Below are positions 1 through 8,807 of a DNA stretch of 64,000 nt, piece by piece (position 1 is the first letter of the stretch; every line of letters begins with the position of its first letter). A program made the position numbers and the translations under genes. Where the stretch lies: assembly GCF_004310425.1 (NCBI RefSeq), contig NZ_SIUB01000004.1, positions 278,416 through 342,415 of the forward strand, given 5' to 3'. Below the pieces are notes generated by a model. That model saw only the letters and a list, made by a program, of their open reading frames with translations. It did not search any database and had not been told where the DNA came from. Source of the stretch: Hansschlegelia quercus (GTDB lineage Bacteria; Pseudomonadota; Alphaproteobacteria; Rhizobiales; Methylopilaceae).

Positions 1-275
1 GCCAGGGAGCGTGCGTGGCGATGCAGTCGGCGTTCGCGCTGAGCAAACAAGTCGCGAAGGCGGACGACGTCGAGACGGCGCTCAGAAGCTGGGAAGCAGC
101 GCAGCGCCCGACGGTGGACGCGACGCAGCGCTTCTCGAGGCTTTATGGCAGGATCGGGACCCGCTGGCCGAAACCGCTTCTCGACCTTCGCTCTGCTCTC
201 GTCTGGAGCGTCGGGCGGTCGCCCTCGCTCCAGCGGCGGATCAATGTCGCGGCTCATAGCGACGCGACCGCCTGA
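1..275 (+). CDS. FAD-dependent monooxygenase, C-terminal fragment (cut by window start)
   Basis: The reading frame is open from the window edge to the stop at 273-275, so the gene begins outside the window. The visible residues begin GQGACVAMQSAFALS, which matches the conserved G-x-G-A-x-x-A-x-x-D/S-A stretch near the FAD pyrophosphate site of PHBH/UbiH-type aromatic-ring hydroxylases. An alternating 'ETALRSWEAAQRPTV' helix follows, as is typical of the C-terminus of these enzymes. Its place beside luciferase-type monooxygenases and aldehyde dehydrogenases fits a catabolic oxygenase. The substrate cannot be told from this fragment. Confidence 0.65.
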   Translation, partial: QGACVAMQSAFALSKQVAKADDVETALRSWEAAQRPTVDATQRFSRLYGRIGTRWPKPLLDLRSALVWSVGRSPSLQRRINVAAHSDATA

Positions 276-297
276 GAGCGAGCTCGGAGACGCCTCC

Positions 298-1338
298 ATG
301 CTGATCTTCTTTCCGGCACGTCTGGACAGCGCCCGACAGTCGCTGCGCGCGGCGTCTGCGGGCGATCTGTCAGAGACAGATCTGAAGCTCATCAAGCTCC
401 TGCAGGCCGACGGTCGCGCGCCCTTCGTCCAACTCGCACGCGAAGTAGGGGCCACCGAAAAGACGGTTCGGCGTCGCGTGCAGGAACTGCGCGATCGCAA
501 GATCATGGAGATCACCGCCGTCGCGGACCCTCTGCTGCTGGGCTACCGCTCCACCGCCTTCGTGGGGCTGAAGCTGGACAAGAGCGCCCAGGCGGCGGAG
601 GTCGCCCGCGATATCTTTGCGATTCCCCAGGTCGACTACGCGGTCGTGACGACAGGCCGCTACGACCTGGTGGTCGAGGCTCTCTGCCGCGAGGAAAAAG
701 AACTCCTCGAACTCATGGAGACTCAACTCAGGACTCGGGCGGCTGTGCGCCACATCGAAGTGTTTCCGATCCTGAAGCTGCACTACCAGCTTCCGGACTG
801 GAACGCGGCGCAGCGCAAAACCTCGCCGTCGCCCGCAAGGACGGCCGAGATCGACGAGGGCGACCTCGCCATCATCCGAGAGCTGAGTTTCGACGGGCGC
901 GCCTCCTTCGCCCAGATCGCGGAGCGCACCGGCCTGTCGGAGCCGCAGGTCAGCCGCCGCCATGATCGGCTGGTCGCTGACGGCGTCATGCGAGTGGTCG
1001 GCATCACGAATCCGCGCAGCCTCGGCTTCAACACGCTCGCGTGGCTCGCCATCCGCGCCGCGCCTGGCGTCAGGATTTCGGATCTGGCGGATCGCCTGAA
1101 CGCCATTCCGTCGATCGCTTATGTCGTGGTGGCGGCCGGCCGCTTCGATTTGTTCGCGGAAGTCGTTTGCGCCGACCAGACGGATCTTCTGCGCCTGCTC
1201 GACAACGATGTCAGGCCGCAACCCGATATCCAGACGGCCGAGGCCCTGCTGTGCCTCGATCTCTATTACCGGCGCGTCATGCCTGCGGCCTCGCCTTCAG
1301 ACGATCTCGAAGCGGCGCCGAATCCCGCCTTCATCTAG
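298..1338 (+). CDS. Double-domain Lrp/AsnC family transcriptional regulator
   Basis: This 346-residue protein is two Lrp/AsnC units in tandem. Each has an N-terminal winged helix-turn-helix (DLKLIKLLQADGRAPFVQLA; DLAIIRELSFDGRASFAQIA) followed by a RAM/AsnC ligand-sensing domain with the hallmark V-V-x-x-A/T-G-R-[FY]-D-L (VVTTGRYDLVVEA; VVAAGRFDLFAEV). Ordinary Lrp proteins are about 150 residues with one unit. I chose ATG 298 over in-frame starts further upstream because the homologous part begins only after it. It converges on the binding-protein gene at 1356-2564. Its likely ligand is an amino acid or related metabolite handled by this cluster, which is inference. A paralogue lies at 6995-8068. 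Confidence 0.88.
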   Translation: MLIFFPARLDSARQSLRAASAGDLSETDLKLIKLLQADGRAPFVQLAREVGATEKTVRRRVQELRDRKIMEITAVADPLLLGYRSTAFVGLKLDKSAQAAEVARDIFAIPQVDYAVVTTGRYDLVVEALCREEKELLELMETQLRTRAAVRHIEVFPILKLHYQLPDWNAAQRKTSPSPARTAEIDEGDLAIIRELSFDGRASFAQIAERTGLSEPQVSRRHDRLVADGVMRVVGITNPRSLGFNTLAWLAIRAAPGVRISDLADRLNAIPSIAYVVVAAGRFDLFAEVVCADQTDLLRLLDNDVRPQPDIQTAEALLCLDLYYRRVMPAASPSDDLEAAPNPAFI

Positions 1339-1355
1339 ATCGAAGGCAAGGCGGC

Positions 1356-2564
1356 TCACTGAGAAACGAGCGGGCATCCGCCGTTTTCGAGCGGCCGGAA
1401 CGCCTGATCGCCGGGGATGGTGGTCAAAAGCTTGTAGTAATCGTAGGGCGCCTTGGATTCTGATGGGCGTTTGACCTCGAACACGTAGAGATCATGAAGC
1501 GCACGCCCGTCGGCGCGGACCGAGCCTTCGCCGAAGAGCGGATCCTGTGTCGGCAAGGCCTTCATCTGCGCCACCACCACCGCGCCATCATGCGCTTTCG
1601 CGGGACCAATCGCGGCAATCGCCTTCATCCAGTGCAGCGTCGCCGAGTATACGCCGGCCTGGTTCATGGTCGGGATCCGTCCCTCATTGGCCGCCCTGTA
1701 CCTCTCGGTGAACGCGCGAGTGGCCGCATTCATGTCCCAGTAGAAGGCCTCGGTGAGCCGCAGGCCCTGCGCCGTCTCAAGCCCGATTGCGTGTATGTCG
1801 GTGATGTAGCCGAGCAATGCGACGACCTTCTGACCCGAGCCCATCAGTCCGAACTCGGAGGCCTGTTTCACGGCGTTGATGGTGTCGCCGCCGGCTGTCG
1901 CCATGGCCACGACGTCCGCGCCGCTGCCCTGAGCCTGAAGCACGAAGGATGAGAAATCGGTGGTCTGGAACGGCGCGAGGGCGTGGCCAGCGACATCTCC
2001 CCCAGCATTCGTGATCGCCTGTGTCGCGTCACGCTCGAGGGCGTGGCCGAAGGCGTAGTCGGCGGTGATGAAGTACCAGGACTTTCCGCCTTCCGCCGTC
2101 ACGGCCTTTGCTGCGCTGTTGGCGAGCGCCCAGGTATCGTAGGTCCAGTGGATGGTGTTTGGCGTGCAGTTCTTGCCCGTCAGGTCCGACGATCCCGCGC
2201 TAGAGACCATCAGCACCTTGTTCTTGTCTCGGACGATGTTGGAGACCGCGAGCGCGACCGACGATGTCGGCGCGTCCGCGACGGCGTCCACCGCCTCGAC
2301 GTCGAACCAGCGCCGGACAATCGCGGAGCCGATGTCGGCCTTGTTTTGGTGATCGCCTACGACGACCTCCACCCGAAATCCCTTGGTCTCGGGACGAAAG
2401 TCCTCCACGGCCATCTTCGCGGCCGCGACCGACCCCGGACCTCCGGTGTCTGCGTAGACGCCGGTCATGTCGGTCAGCACGCCGAGCTTAAAGGTCGGAA
2501 GCTCACCGCTCCGCGCGATGCCGGCGCTGCCTAAGAGCGCGACGAGCGCGATCACCTTCCGCAT
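1356..2564 (-). CDS. Branched-chain amino acid/amide ABC transporter, periplasmic substrate-binding protein (LivJ-like)
   Basis: This 402-residue protein has a signal peptide (MRKVIALVALLGSAGIARSG). It then has a type I periplasmic-binding fold of the HAAT family: the opening FKLGVLTDMTGVYADTGGPG is the classical start of LivJ/UrtA-like proteins. It would capture a small molecule in the periplasm for a Liv-type ABC transporter. It sits alone here. The matching permease/ATPase genes livG-F-H-M are about 11 kb away at 13975-17410 on the other strand, and that set has no binding protein of its own. The substrate is not determined. Confidence 0.85.
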   Translation of the reverse strand: MRKVIALVALLGSAGIARSGELPTFKLGVLTDMTGVYADTGGPGSVAAAKMAVEDFRPETKGFRVEVVVGDHQNKADIGSAIVRRWFDVEAVDAVADAPTSSVALAVSNIVRDKNKVLMVSSAGSSDLTGKNCTPNTIHWTYDTWALANSAAKAVTAEGGKSWYFITADYAFGHALERDATQAITNAGGDVAGHALAPFQTTDFSSFVLQAQGSGADVVAMATAGGDTINAVKQASEFGLMGSGQKVVALLGYITDIHAIGLETAQGLRLTEAFYWDMNAATRAFTERYRAANEGRIPTMNQAGVYSATLHWMKAIAAIGPAKAHDGAVVVAQMKALPTQDPLFGEGSVRADGRALHDLYVFEVKRPSESKAPYDYYKLLTTIPGDQAFRPLENGGCPLVSQ

Positions 2565-2617
2565 TTCAGCACCCTCTAGCTGCTCCGCGTCACGACCGGC
2601 GGGTCAAGTGTCGGTCC

Positions 2618-4690
2618 TTAGGCTCTGCGGCTCACCGCCTTGAGCATCCGGTCGGAGAGCATCGCCACGCAGGCTATCGACAGTCCCGCCACGAGGCCTT
2701 TGCCGGCGTCTGCGCGTGAGAGGGCCACGTAAATCGCTTGGGCCAGCCCTTGGGTGCCGACGAGCGCCGCAATGGCGAGCATGCTTAGCGCCGACAGGAT
2801 CGTCTGGTTGACCCCGAGCATGATCGACGGGCGCGCCATCGGCAGCTTCACATGCCGGAGGATCTGCAGGCGCGAGCACCCCATCTGGCGCGCCGCCTCG
2901 ACGATCTCTGGCGAGGCCCCTCGCACGCCGTGCTCGACATAGCGGATCGGCGGCACGATCGCGTAGATCACGATTGCGATCAGCGCCGTGAACTCGCCCA
3001 CCTGGAACAGCATGAGGGCAGGGATCAGCAACACGAATTGCGGCATCGTCTGGAGCGCATCGAGGATGGGCCGCAGAAAGGCCGATACGCGATCATTCTC
3101 CGCCGCCCAGACGCCGAGCGCGCCTCCGCCCAGGATGCAGATCACCACCGCCAGCGCGCAGAGGTAGAGCGACTGCATCGTATCGGCCCACGAGCCGCTG
3201 AGCGCGATGAAAGCGATCGCCGCAGTCGCGAACGCGAGCAGACGCGCGCCGCCGAGCTGGTAGCTCAGCAGCAGGATGACAGCGGCGAAGCCGATCCAGG
3301 CCACGCCCGTGGTTCCGAAGAACAGCAGCCAGCCGGCGCACAGGATCGCGCATGAGAGCCGCCAGCGTCCGCCGATAAGAAGCGCCGCGCCCGCCATGAT
3401 TCCGACAACCGCCCAGAAGCCGGCGATCATGACGGGCGTGAGCGCAAAGCCCCAGGTGAAGGGGCTTACGGCTTTGATCAAGCCGATCCGCAGGGGAAGC
3501 ATCAGAAAGAAGATCACTGCGTTCTTGAACGCCGTCATGGCGTCGCCGAAGCGAGCCACAAAGGCGAGCAGCCAGCCGTTCAGGGTTTCCGCCGGGCTGA
3601 AAGCCCACTCGCTCGGAAAGCGATCAAGCGCCGGCGCGACCTGCGCGGCGAGATAGAGCCCGAGCAAAGCGGCGGCTGCGAGCATGAACCATGCGCGGCT
3701 CGCTCTGGCCCCCTTGCCGGCTTTGGCTGCGAAACCTGCCGTGATGCGATCGATCAGGATGGCGAGCAGCGCGATCACCAGGCCGCTCAGCAGGCCCTGC
3801 CCGAACTGTGCCTGGCGCATCGTTTGCAGCACCCTGAATCCGATGTCGTCGGACCCGCCGATCACCGCGGCGATGATCACCATGGCGAACACCGCCATGA
3901 CCGTCTGGTTGACGCCAACCAGAAGCTGGCGGCGCGCTGACGGGAACTCCACGCGCCAAAACATCTGGCGGTCTGTGCACCCGCACATCAATCCCGCCTC
4001 GCGGATGCTCGGCGGCACCTGCGCAAGGCCAAGCATCGTGTTCTGCGCCATCGGACCGAGCGCATAGATCGCGCTGGCCACGATACCGACCACTGGTCCG
4101 AAGCCGAAGAGGACCAGGATCGGGATCAGATAAGCGAAGGTGGGTATCGTCTGCATCATCTCGAGCAGACCCAGGATGACGTCTCGCGCCCACCGCCGCC
4201 GATAGCCGAGCACGCCAAGGCCGAAGCCTGAGAGCACGGCGAGAGGCGTGGCGAGGGCGACAGCCGCCAGCGTGTTCATCGTCGGAGACCAGTAGCCGCC
4301 GACCAGCACATAGGCGCTGGCCGCCGCCGCGAACATCGCGAGACGCCAACCGCTGGCGCGGTAAGCCAGCAGGATCGCGCCGGTCGCCAGGACCGCCCAA
4401 GGCAGCGCGCCGAGCATTGCCTGCAGCGCCGACAGCGGCGCCTGGAGCGCGGCCGTGGCGCCGCGGAATAGCCACTGCGAAGGTCCGGTGAAAGCCGCAA
4501 AGGCCTCTCCGATCCATTGATGGATCGGCAGCGTCCACGCGGCGGGGAACAGGTGCATCTGGGGAACGCTGCGGCCGCCGGTCTCACACCACAGGATGAA
4601 AAGCGCCACGGCTGCCCAAGCCATCGCGAACGGCTCCGCCCGGCGCCTGGCGCCCGCGGCCTTTTCCTCGAAGATCTCAAGCACGCTCAA
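2618..4690 (-). CDS. proW: Glycine betaine/proline-type ABC permease, two ProW domains fused in one polypeptide
   Basis: This 690-residue inner-membrane protein carries two complete binding-protein-dependent permease domains. Each has the EAA loop that contacts the ATPase (IREAGLMCGCTDRQMFWRVE in the first half; IVEAARQMGCSRLQILRHVK in the second), followed by a matching 'P-x-A-R/RR-x-x-xxGVNQT' segment, so the halves look like an internal duplication. Normal ProW/OpuAB proteins have one domain of about 280-350 residues and work as dimers; here the dimer is built into one chain. The start overlaps the end of the ATPase gene by 14 bases, so the two are translationally linked. The substrate class (betaine, choline, proline betaine or a related quaternary amine) is inferred from the family. 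Confidence 0.88.
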   Translation of the reverse strand: MSVLEIFEEKAAGARRRAEPFAMAWAAVALFILWCETGGRSVPQMHLFPAAWTLPIHQWIGEAFAAFTGPSQWLFRGATAALQAPLSALQAMLGALPWAVLATGAILLAYRASGWRLAMFAAAASAYVLVGGYWSPTMNTLAAVALATPLAVLSGFGLGVLGYRRRWARDVILGLLEMMQTIPTFAYLIPILVLFGFGPVVGIVASAIYALGPMAQNTMLGLAQVPPSIREAGLMCGCTDRQMFWRVEFPSARRQLLVGVNQTVMAVFAMVIIAAVIGGSDDIGFRVLQTMRQAQFGQGLLSGLVIALLAILIDRITAGFAAKAGKGARASRAWFMLAAAALLGLYLAAQVAPALDRFPSEWAFSPAETLNGWLLAFVARFGDAMTAFKNAVIFFLMLPLRIGLIKAVSPFTWGFALTPVMIAGFWAVVGIMAGAALLIGGRWRLSCAILCAGWLLFFGTTGVAWIGFAAVILLLSYQLGGARLLAFATAAIAFIALSGSWADTMQSLYLCALAVVICILGGGALGVWAAENDRVSAFLRPILDALQTMPQFVLLIPALMLFQVGEFTALIAIVIYAIVPPIRYVEHGVRGASPEIVEAARQMGCSRLQILRHVKLPMARPSIMLGVNQTILSALSMLAIAALVGTQGLAQAIYVALSRADAGKGLVAGLSIACVAMLSDRMLKAVSRRA

Positions 4691-5744
4691 GCGACCAGCC
4701 CCGATCGGCGCGCGCGCTTGCTGCAGCGACCGCCTTCATCAAACCATGCGTCGTGACCTGGCCAACGACCTTGCCGCTCTCGACGATCGGCAGGGCGTCG
4801 ACTTCGGCGAGCTTCGCAAGCAGCGACTCCAGAGGGGCGTCGCGCGAGACGCTCCCGTTCGTCGATAGCGAAACCGGGACAGGCTCCTCGATATCGCCCG
4901 CGGTGATGACGCGCAGGAGAGGCACATCGGCCACGAAGCGCGCCACGTACTCGTCGGCGGGCGACAGCACCAGATCTGCGGGCCTGCCGATCTGCACGAC
5001 CCGACCGTCGCGCATGATGACGACACGATCGGCGATCTTAAGGGCCTCGAGGAAGTCGTGGGTGATGAAGACGATGGTCTTCTTCAGCGTGTGCTGGAGC
5101 CGAAGAAACTCGTCCTGCATCTGCTTACGAATGAGCGGATCGAGCGCGGAGAACGGTTCGTCCAGGAACCAGAGGTCCGGGCCGACCGCGAGCGACCGGG
5201 CGATCCCGACGCGCTGCTGCTGTCCTCCCGAGAGCTGATGGGGGAAGGCGTCCTCGCGACCCGAAAGGCCGACCAGGCCGATCATCTCCGCGGCCCGCCG
5301 CCTCCTGTCGGCGTCGCCCTTGCCCTGTATGCGCAGCGGGAAAGCGACGTTCTCCAGGACGGTGAGATGAGGGAGCAGACCGAAGCTCTGAAACACCATG
5401 CCCATCTTGTGACGACGGACTTCGGTCAGCTCCGCGCCGGAGAGCTTCATCAGGTCGCGGCCTTCGAAGATGACCTCGCCTGCGGTCGGCTCGACAAGTC
5501 GAGACAGGCAGCGGACCAGCGTCGACTTGCCGGAACCGGAGAGCCCCATGATGACCAGGCATTCGCCCTCAGCCACATCGAAGCTGACGTCAGAGACAGC
5601 GGGAATGAGCCCGCCGCCTCGGAGCGTCGCGACCTTCTGTTCGGTCTCACCTCGGCTTCGGGAGAAGGCGCGATCGGCGCCGTCTCCGAAGACCTTCCAG
5701 AGGTTGCGACAGGCAAGCTTGGTTTCCACGGCAGGTCCGGTCAC
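4677..5744 (-). CDS. proV: Glycine betaine/proline-type ABC transporter ATPase with CBS region
   Basis: This 355-residue cytoplasmic ATPase has Walker A GLSGSGKST, the ProV-type stretch MGMVFQSFGLLPHLTV, ABC signature LSGGQQQR, Walker B LWFLDEPFSALD and switch histidine (FITHD). The last ~80 residues (PLESLLAKLAEVDALPIVES and onward) resemble a single CBS domain, as in OpuAA/ProV where it senses ionic strength or nucleotides. It energises the fused permease just downstream and lies 49 bases downstream of the proX gene. A long N-terminal insert rich in charged residues (about residues 20-45) precedes Walker A and is typical of ProV. Confidence 0.92.
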   Translation of the reverse strand: MTGPAVETKLACRNLWKVFGDGADRAFSRSRGETEQKVATLRGGGLIPAVSDVSFDVAEGECLVIMGLSGSGKSTLVRCLSRLVEPTAGEVIFEGRDLMKLSGAELTEVRRHKMGMVFQSFGLLPHLTVLENVAFPLRIQGKGDADRRRRAAEMIGLVGLSGREDAFPHQLSGGQQQRVGIARSLAVGPDLWFLDEPFSALDPLIRKQMQDEFLRLQHTLKKTIVFITHDFLEALKIADRVVIMRDGRVVQIGRPADLVLSPADEYVARFVADVPLLRVITAGDIEEPVPVSLSTNGSVSRDAPLESLLAKLAEVDALPIVESGKVVGQVTTHGLMKAVAAASARADRGWSLERA

Positions 5745-5793
5745 GACGTCCTCCGAGATGAATGCTGCGTCCGGACCATGCGGTCAGGCGAGA

Positions 5794-6747
5794 TCAGTTC
5801 GCCGCCTGCTTCCAGCTCGCCATCTCCTGGGGGTGCGCATCCAGCCAGGCGTTCACAGCCTTTTCGACCGGCACCTGGTCCTGATCGACCTTGAGCGCGA
5901 TCTCGTTCTGCGCATCGGTCGTGATGCTGAAGCTCTTCAGAAACTTGTAGGCCGCGGGCCACTTGTCCTTCATGCCGACCCAGCCGAGCTTCTTCACCCA
6001 GCCGGTCGGCCATCCGCAGTCATGTGTCGCTTCGGGGTTCGGACCGACCTTCGGGTCGGTGTAACATTCGGGCGTGCTTTCCGGCAGCTTGACCCACTTC
6101 GGGTGCTCCGCCGCGAAGATCCAGTGCGGGCTGTAGAACATCATCAGGATGGGCTTCTTCGCCGCAACCGCAGCCTTGTATTCTGCGACTTCGGCGCCGT
6201 CGGAGCCAGGCGAAACCAGCTTGTAGTTCAGCCCGAGCGCGGCGACCCGCTTGTCGTTGTCGGGCCCCCAGTCCGCGGGATAGTCGAGCATACGGCCCTG
6301 GGGATAGGTCTCGGCTGAGGCGAACTTGTCGGCGCAGTCATTCAGCGCCTTGTAATCCGGCAGCCCCGGGCACTCTTTCTCCATGTAGTCTGGATAGATC
6401 CAGCCCTCGATCGTCTTGATGCCGAGGTCGCCGAGATCTTCGCCCTTGCCGCTGTTGATGGCCTTGGCGAAGTTGTCCTGGATTGTGTGCTCCCAGATCT
6501 CGAGCGTCGCGGTGATGTCGCCGTCCATCACGCCCTGGATCTGCGGGAGGTAGCCGGCGGTGACGTACTCCACCTTGTAGCCGAGGCGCTTCAGCGCCTC
6601 GCCCGCGAGATAGGTGGTGACATGCTGGCCGGTCCACTCGTTGACCGCGAGCTTGATCGGATCGGCCGATTCAACGGCGCTTGCAGGCGTCGGGGCTGCG
6701 AGCGCGAGGGGCAGCAAAAGGACGGCGCTCTTCCACGGCAAGGTCAT
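5794..6747 (-). CDS. proX: Glycine betaine-type ABC transporter substrate-binding protein (ProX/OpuAC family)
   Basis: The protein is 317 residues when read from ATG 6747, which gives a clean signal peptide (MTLPWKSAVLLLPLALAAP ending in a SA-V cleavage region). An upstream ATG at 6801 would add 18 residues ahead of it and is less likely. The mature part has the OpuAC pattern: KLAVNEWTGQHVTTYLAGEALKRLGY, several Trp residues suited to cation-pi binding of a quaternary ammonium (EIWEHT, IYPDYMEKECPGLPDY, MFYSPHWIFA), and four or more Cys. It heads the proX-proV-proW operon and is divergent from the Lrp-type regulator at 6995. Confidence 0.88.
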   Translation of the reverse strand: MTLPWKSAVLLLPLALAAPTPASAVESADPIKLAVNEWTGQHVTTYLAGEALKRLGYKVEYVTAGYLPQIQGVMDGDITATLEIWEHTIQDNFAKAINSGKGEDLGDLGIKTIEGWIYPDYMEKECPGLPDYKALNDCADKFASAETYPQGRMLDYPADWGPDNDKRVAALGLNYKLVSPGSDGAEVAEYKAAVAAKKPILMMFYSPHWIFAAEHPKWVKLPESTPECYTDPKVGPNPEATHDCGWPTGWVKKLGWVGMKDKWPAAYKFLKSFSITTDAQNEIALKVDQDQVPVEKAVNAWLDAHPQEMASWKQAAN

Positions 6748-6994
6748 CGTCACATTCCCTATAAGAGCCAACGTTTTGGAAGCCGTCCGAACCGGTCTCA
6801 TCGGTTAAAGACGGTCTCGCTTCCCTTTTCGGTTGAAAAGCGGACTTTGATTACCGTATTTTTTCGTGAGTAGGCGTGTCAATGCGTTTTTCGCGCGGAA
6901 GCCGCTTCAGAATGACCGTTTTACGTGCTTCCTTGCCACTTCTCGCGGCGCCTGCGTATTGTCGCTCCGGCCACAGCCTTATTCCGTGATCTTG
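6748..6994. promoter_or_regulatory. Divergent promoter region between proX and the second Lrp-type regulator, with shared motifs
   Basis: This is 247 bases, AT-richer than its surroundings. It contains GATTACCGTA at 6849-6858 and GTCAATGC at 6878-6885, the latter followed by GTTTTTCG. Both elements recur in the regulatory regions at 11531-11665 and 17893-18005. The arrangement (regulator divergent from transporter, shared boxes between) suggests binding sites for the Lrp-type proteins. No start site was determined. Confidence 0.45.
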
Positions 6995-8068
6995 ATGTCA
7001 AATTCGCGCGACCATTCAGCCGCCATCGCAGAGGACGCGCCTTCTCTCTCCCTCGGGACGGGAAGCAATCTCCTGCGCCACTGGCCTCTATCCGATGTGG
7101 ATCGCCGGATCATCGCGCATCTCCAGGAAGACGGCCGACGTCCGTTTGTCAGCATCGCGAAGGACGTCGGGGTCACGGAGAAGACGGTTCGCAGCCGTGT
7201 CCGTCAGTTGCTCAACTCCAACATCATCCAGATCGTCGCACTGACGACGCCGAGCGCGCTTGGATACAAGGCGGGCGCGCTTGCGGCGCTGACCACCGAT
7301 CCCTCGGTGTCGGCCAGCAAGATTTCGGCGGCGCTCACTCAGATTGACGATGTCGACTACGTCGTCATCACGACGGGGCGCTACGGCATCTTCGCCGAGA
7401 TCATCTCCCGAAACATGAAGACCCTGCAGGAGACGGTCGAAAACCAGATCGGCAAGATCGCCGGCGTCCGCAGCGTTGAGCTGTTCCCTTACTTCAGCCT
7501 GTTCTACCAGCAAGCGCGCTTCTTTATGCGCGGTGAAAGCGCAAACGGGCACTCCGGCGTGCGCGATGAGGAACTTGATCACATCGACAAAGCGATCGCG
7601 GCTGAGCTCAGCTACGACGGCCGCGTCGCTCTCAAGGTCGTCGCCGACAAGCTCGACATCTCGGAGACCCAGGTCCGAACCCGCATCCAGAACATGACGG
7701 CGGGGGGCACGATGAGCATCCTCGCGATCGTCAACCCGATGAATCTGCAGGACCGCTCGATCGCCTGGGTCGCGATCAAAGCCAAAGGCGGCGAAAGCTT
7801 GCGCTCGCTCGCTGACCGGATCTCGCAGATCTCCTATGTCTCCTACGTCGTCATATGCGCAGGTCGCTTTGACATCTTTGCCGAATTTGTGTGCCCGTCG
7901 AACGACGACTTGCTCGACGTTCTTGATCAGAAGGTTCGGCAGATTCCGAGCGTCGCCGCGGTCGAATCGTTCTTCTATCTCGACCTCCACTACAAGCGGC
8001 TGGTTCCCGTGCGGAGCGAAGGCAGGGCGACGCGCCCGTCCACGATCGTGGATGATCCCGACCTTTGA
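6995..8068 (+). CDS. Double-domain Lrp/AsnC family transcriptional regulator (second copy)
   Basis: The protein is 357 residues from ATG 6995 (MSNSRDHSAAIAED). A longer reading from 6866 adds a poorly conserved basic leader and is rejected. It has two consecutive units of winged HTH plus RAM domain. The HTHs begin SDVDRRIIAHLQEDGRRPFV and HIDKAIAAELSYDGRVALKV. The ligand domains carry YVVITTGRYGIFAEI and YVVICAGRFDIFAEFV. It is paralogous to the regulator at 298-1338. It is divergent from the proX operon and convergent with the flavin reductase at 8261. It probably controls the transport/catabolic genes around it, which is inference from position. Confidence 0.88.
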   Translation: MSNSRDHSAAIAEDAPSLSLGTGSNLLRHWPLSDVDRRIIAHLQEDGRRPFVSIAKDVGVTEKTVRSRVRQLLNSNIIQIVALTTPSALGYKAGALAALTTDPSVSASKISAALTQIDDVDYVVITTGRYGIFAEIISRNMKTLQETVENQIGKIAGVRSVELFPYFSLFYQQARFFMRGESANGHSGVRDEELDHIDKAIAAELSYDGRVALKVVADKLDISETQVRTRIQNMTAGGTMSILAIVNPMNLQDRSIAWVAIKAKGGESLRSLADRISQISYVSYVVICAGRFDIFAEFVCPSNDDLLDVLDQKVRQIPSVAAVESFFYLDLHYKRLVPVRSEGRATRPSTIVDDPDL

Positions 8069-8260
8069 AACGTCAGTCGGCCTTTGTGGCATGATGCCGC
8101 GTGAGTTCGTACGGACGGCGGGATGTCGGCCTCGAGCGGAAGGTCATCAACGAATGGCGCTGAATGCAGCGTCCTGCTCGATGTGGCGCGCCATTAGCGC
8201 GGCGCCGCATTTCATCGGCCGTGACTTTGCTCCGGAGCGCGGTTGAACCAATAGGCTGCC

Positions 8261-8797
8261 TTAGGCGCGCGCCGGGACGGCATAAAGCTCTCGTCGGTGA
8301 TGCAGCAGCGGCTGTCGGATGCCGTCCTCTTCGAGCCCATGCACGGCTCCGGTGACGATCACGTGGTCGCCGGCGGGCACGAGAGCCTGGACCGCACAGG
8401 GGAAGACTTGTGCACAGTTGGCGATCTGGGGGCCATAGCGGGTCTGTCGACAGACGACCTGATGAAATTTGTCCGGCCCCTTGCTGGCAAGCATGAGCGC
8501 GGCCCGCTCCTGCCCCTCGCTCATGAGGTGGATGAGGAAGCGCTTTCCCGGCGTTGAGAGCGCCTTCAATGTCGCGGATCCCCGGTCGAAGGCCGCGAAC
8601 ATGAGCGGCGAATTGATCGAAAGTGATCCGCAGGAGGACGGTGTCGCGCCCACAGGAGCGCCATTGTTCCCCCAACACGTCACGACAATCACCGCCGCGG
8701 GGAATTCCGCCAGCGCCGCCTTGTTTGCGCCCTCGTCGATGCGGGGCATCGATACTGCGGGGTCGTCATGGATGACGTTCGCGACCCTCATCGACAT
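8261..8797 (-). CDS. Flavin reductase-like protein (two-component monooxygenase partner)
   Basis: This is about 178 residues from ATG 8797; an alternative ATG at 8854 would overlap the preceding amidohydrolase by 47 bases. It contains the flavin-reductase-like fold (HpaC/NtaB type): AALAEFPAAVIVVTCWGNNG, then PVGATPSSCGSLSINSPLMF and FAAFDRGSATLKAL, and a C-terminal GDHVIVTGAVHGLEEDG. It should reduce free FMN/FAD with NAD(P)H and supply it to a luciferase-type monooxygenase. It is last in the operon LLM oxidoreductase - amidohydrolase - reductase. A paralogue with the same role lies at 19308-19832. Confidence 0.82.
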   Translation of the reverse strand: MSMRVANVIHDDPAVSMPRIDEGANKAALAEFPAAVIVVTCWGNNGAPVGATPSSCGSLSINSPLMFAAFDRGSATLKALSTPGKRFLIHLMSEGQERAALMLASKGPDKFHQVVCRQTRYGPQIANCAQVFPCAVQALVPAGDHVIVTGAVHGLEEDGIRQPLLHHRRELYAVPARA

Positions 8798-8807
8798 CTG
8801 TTCAGGC

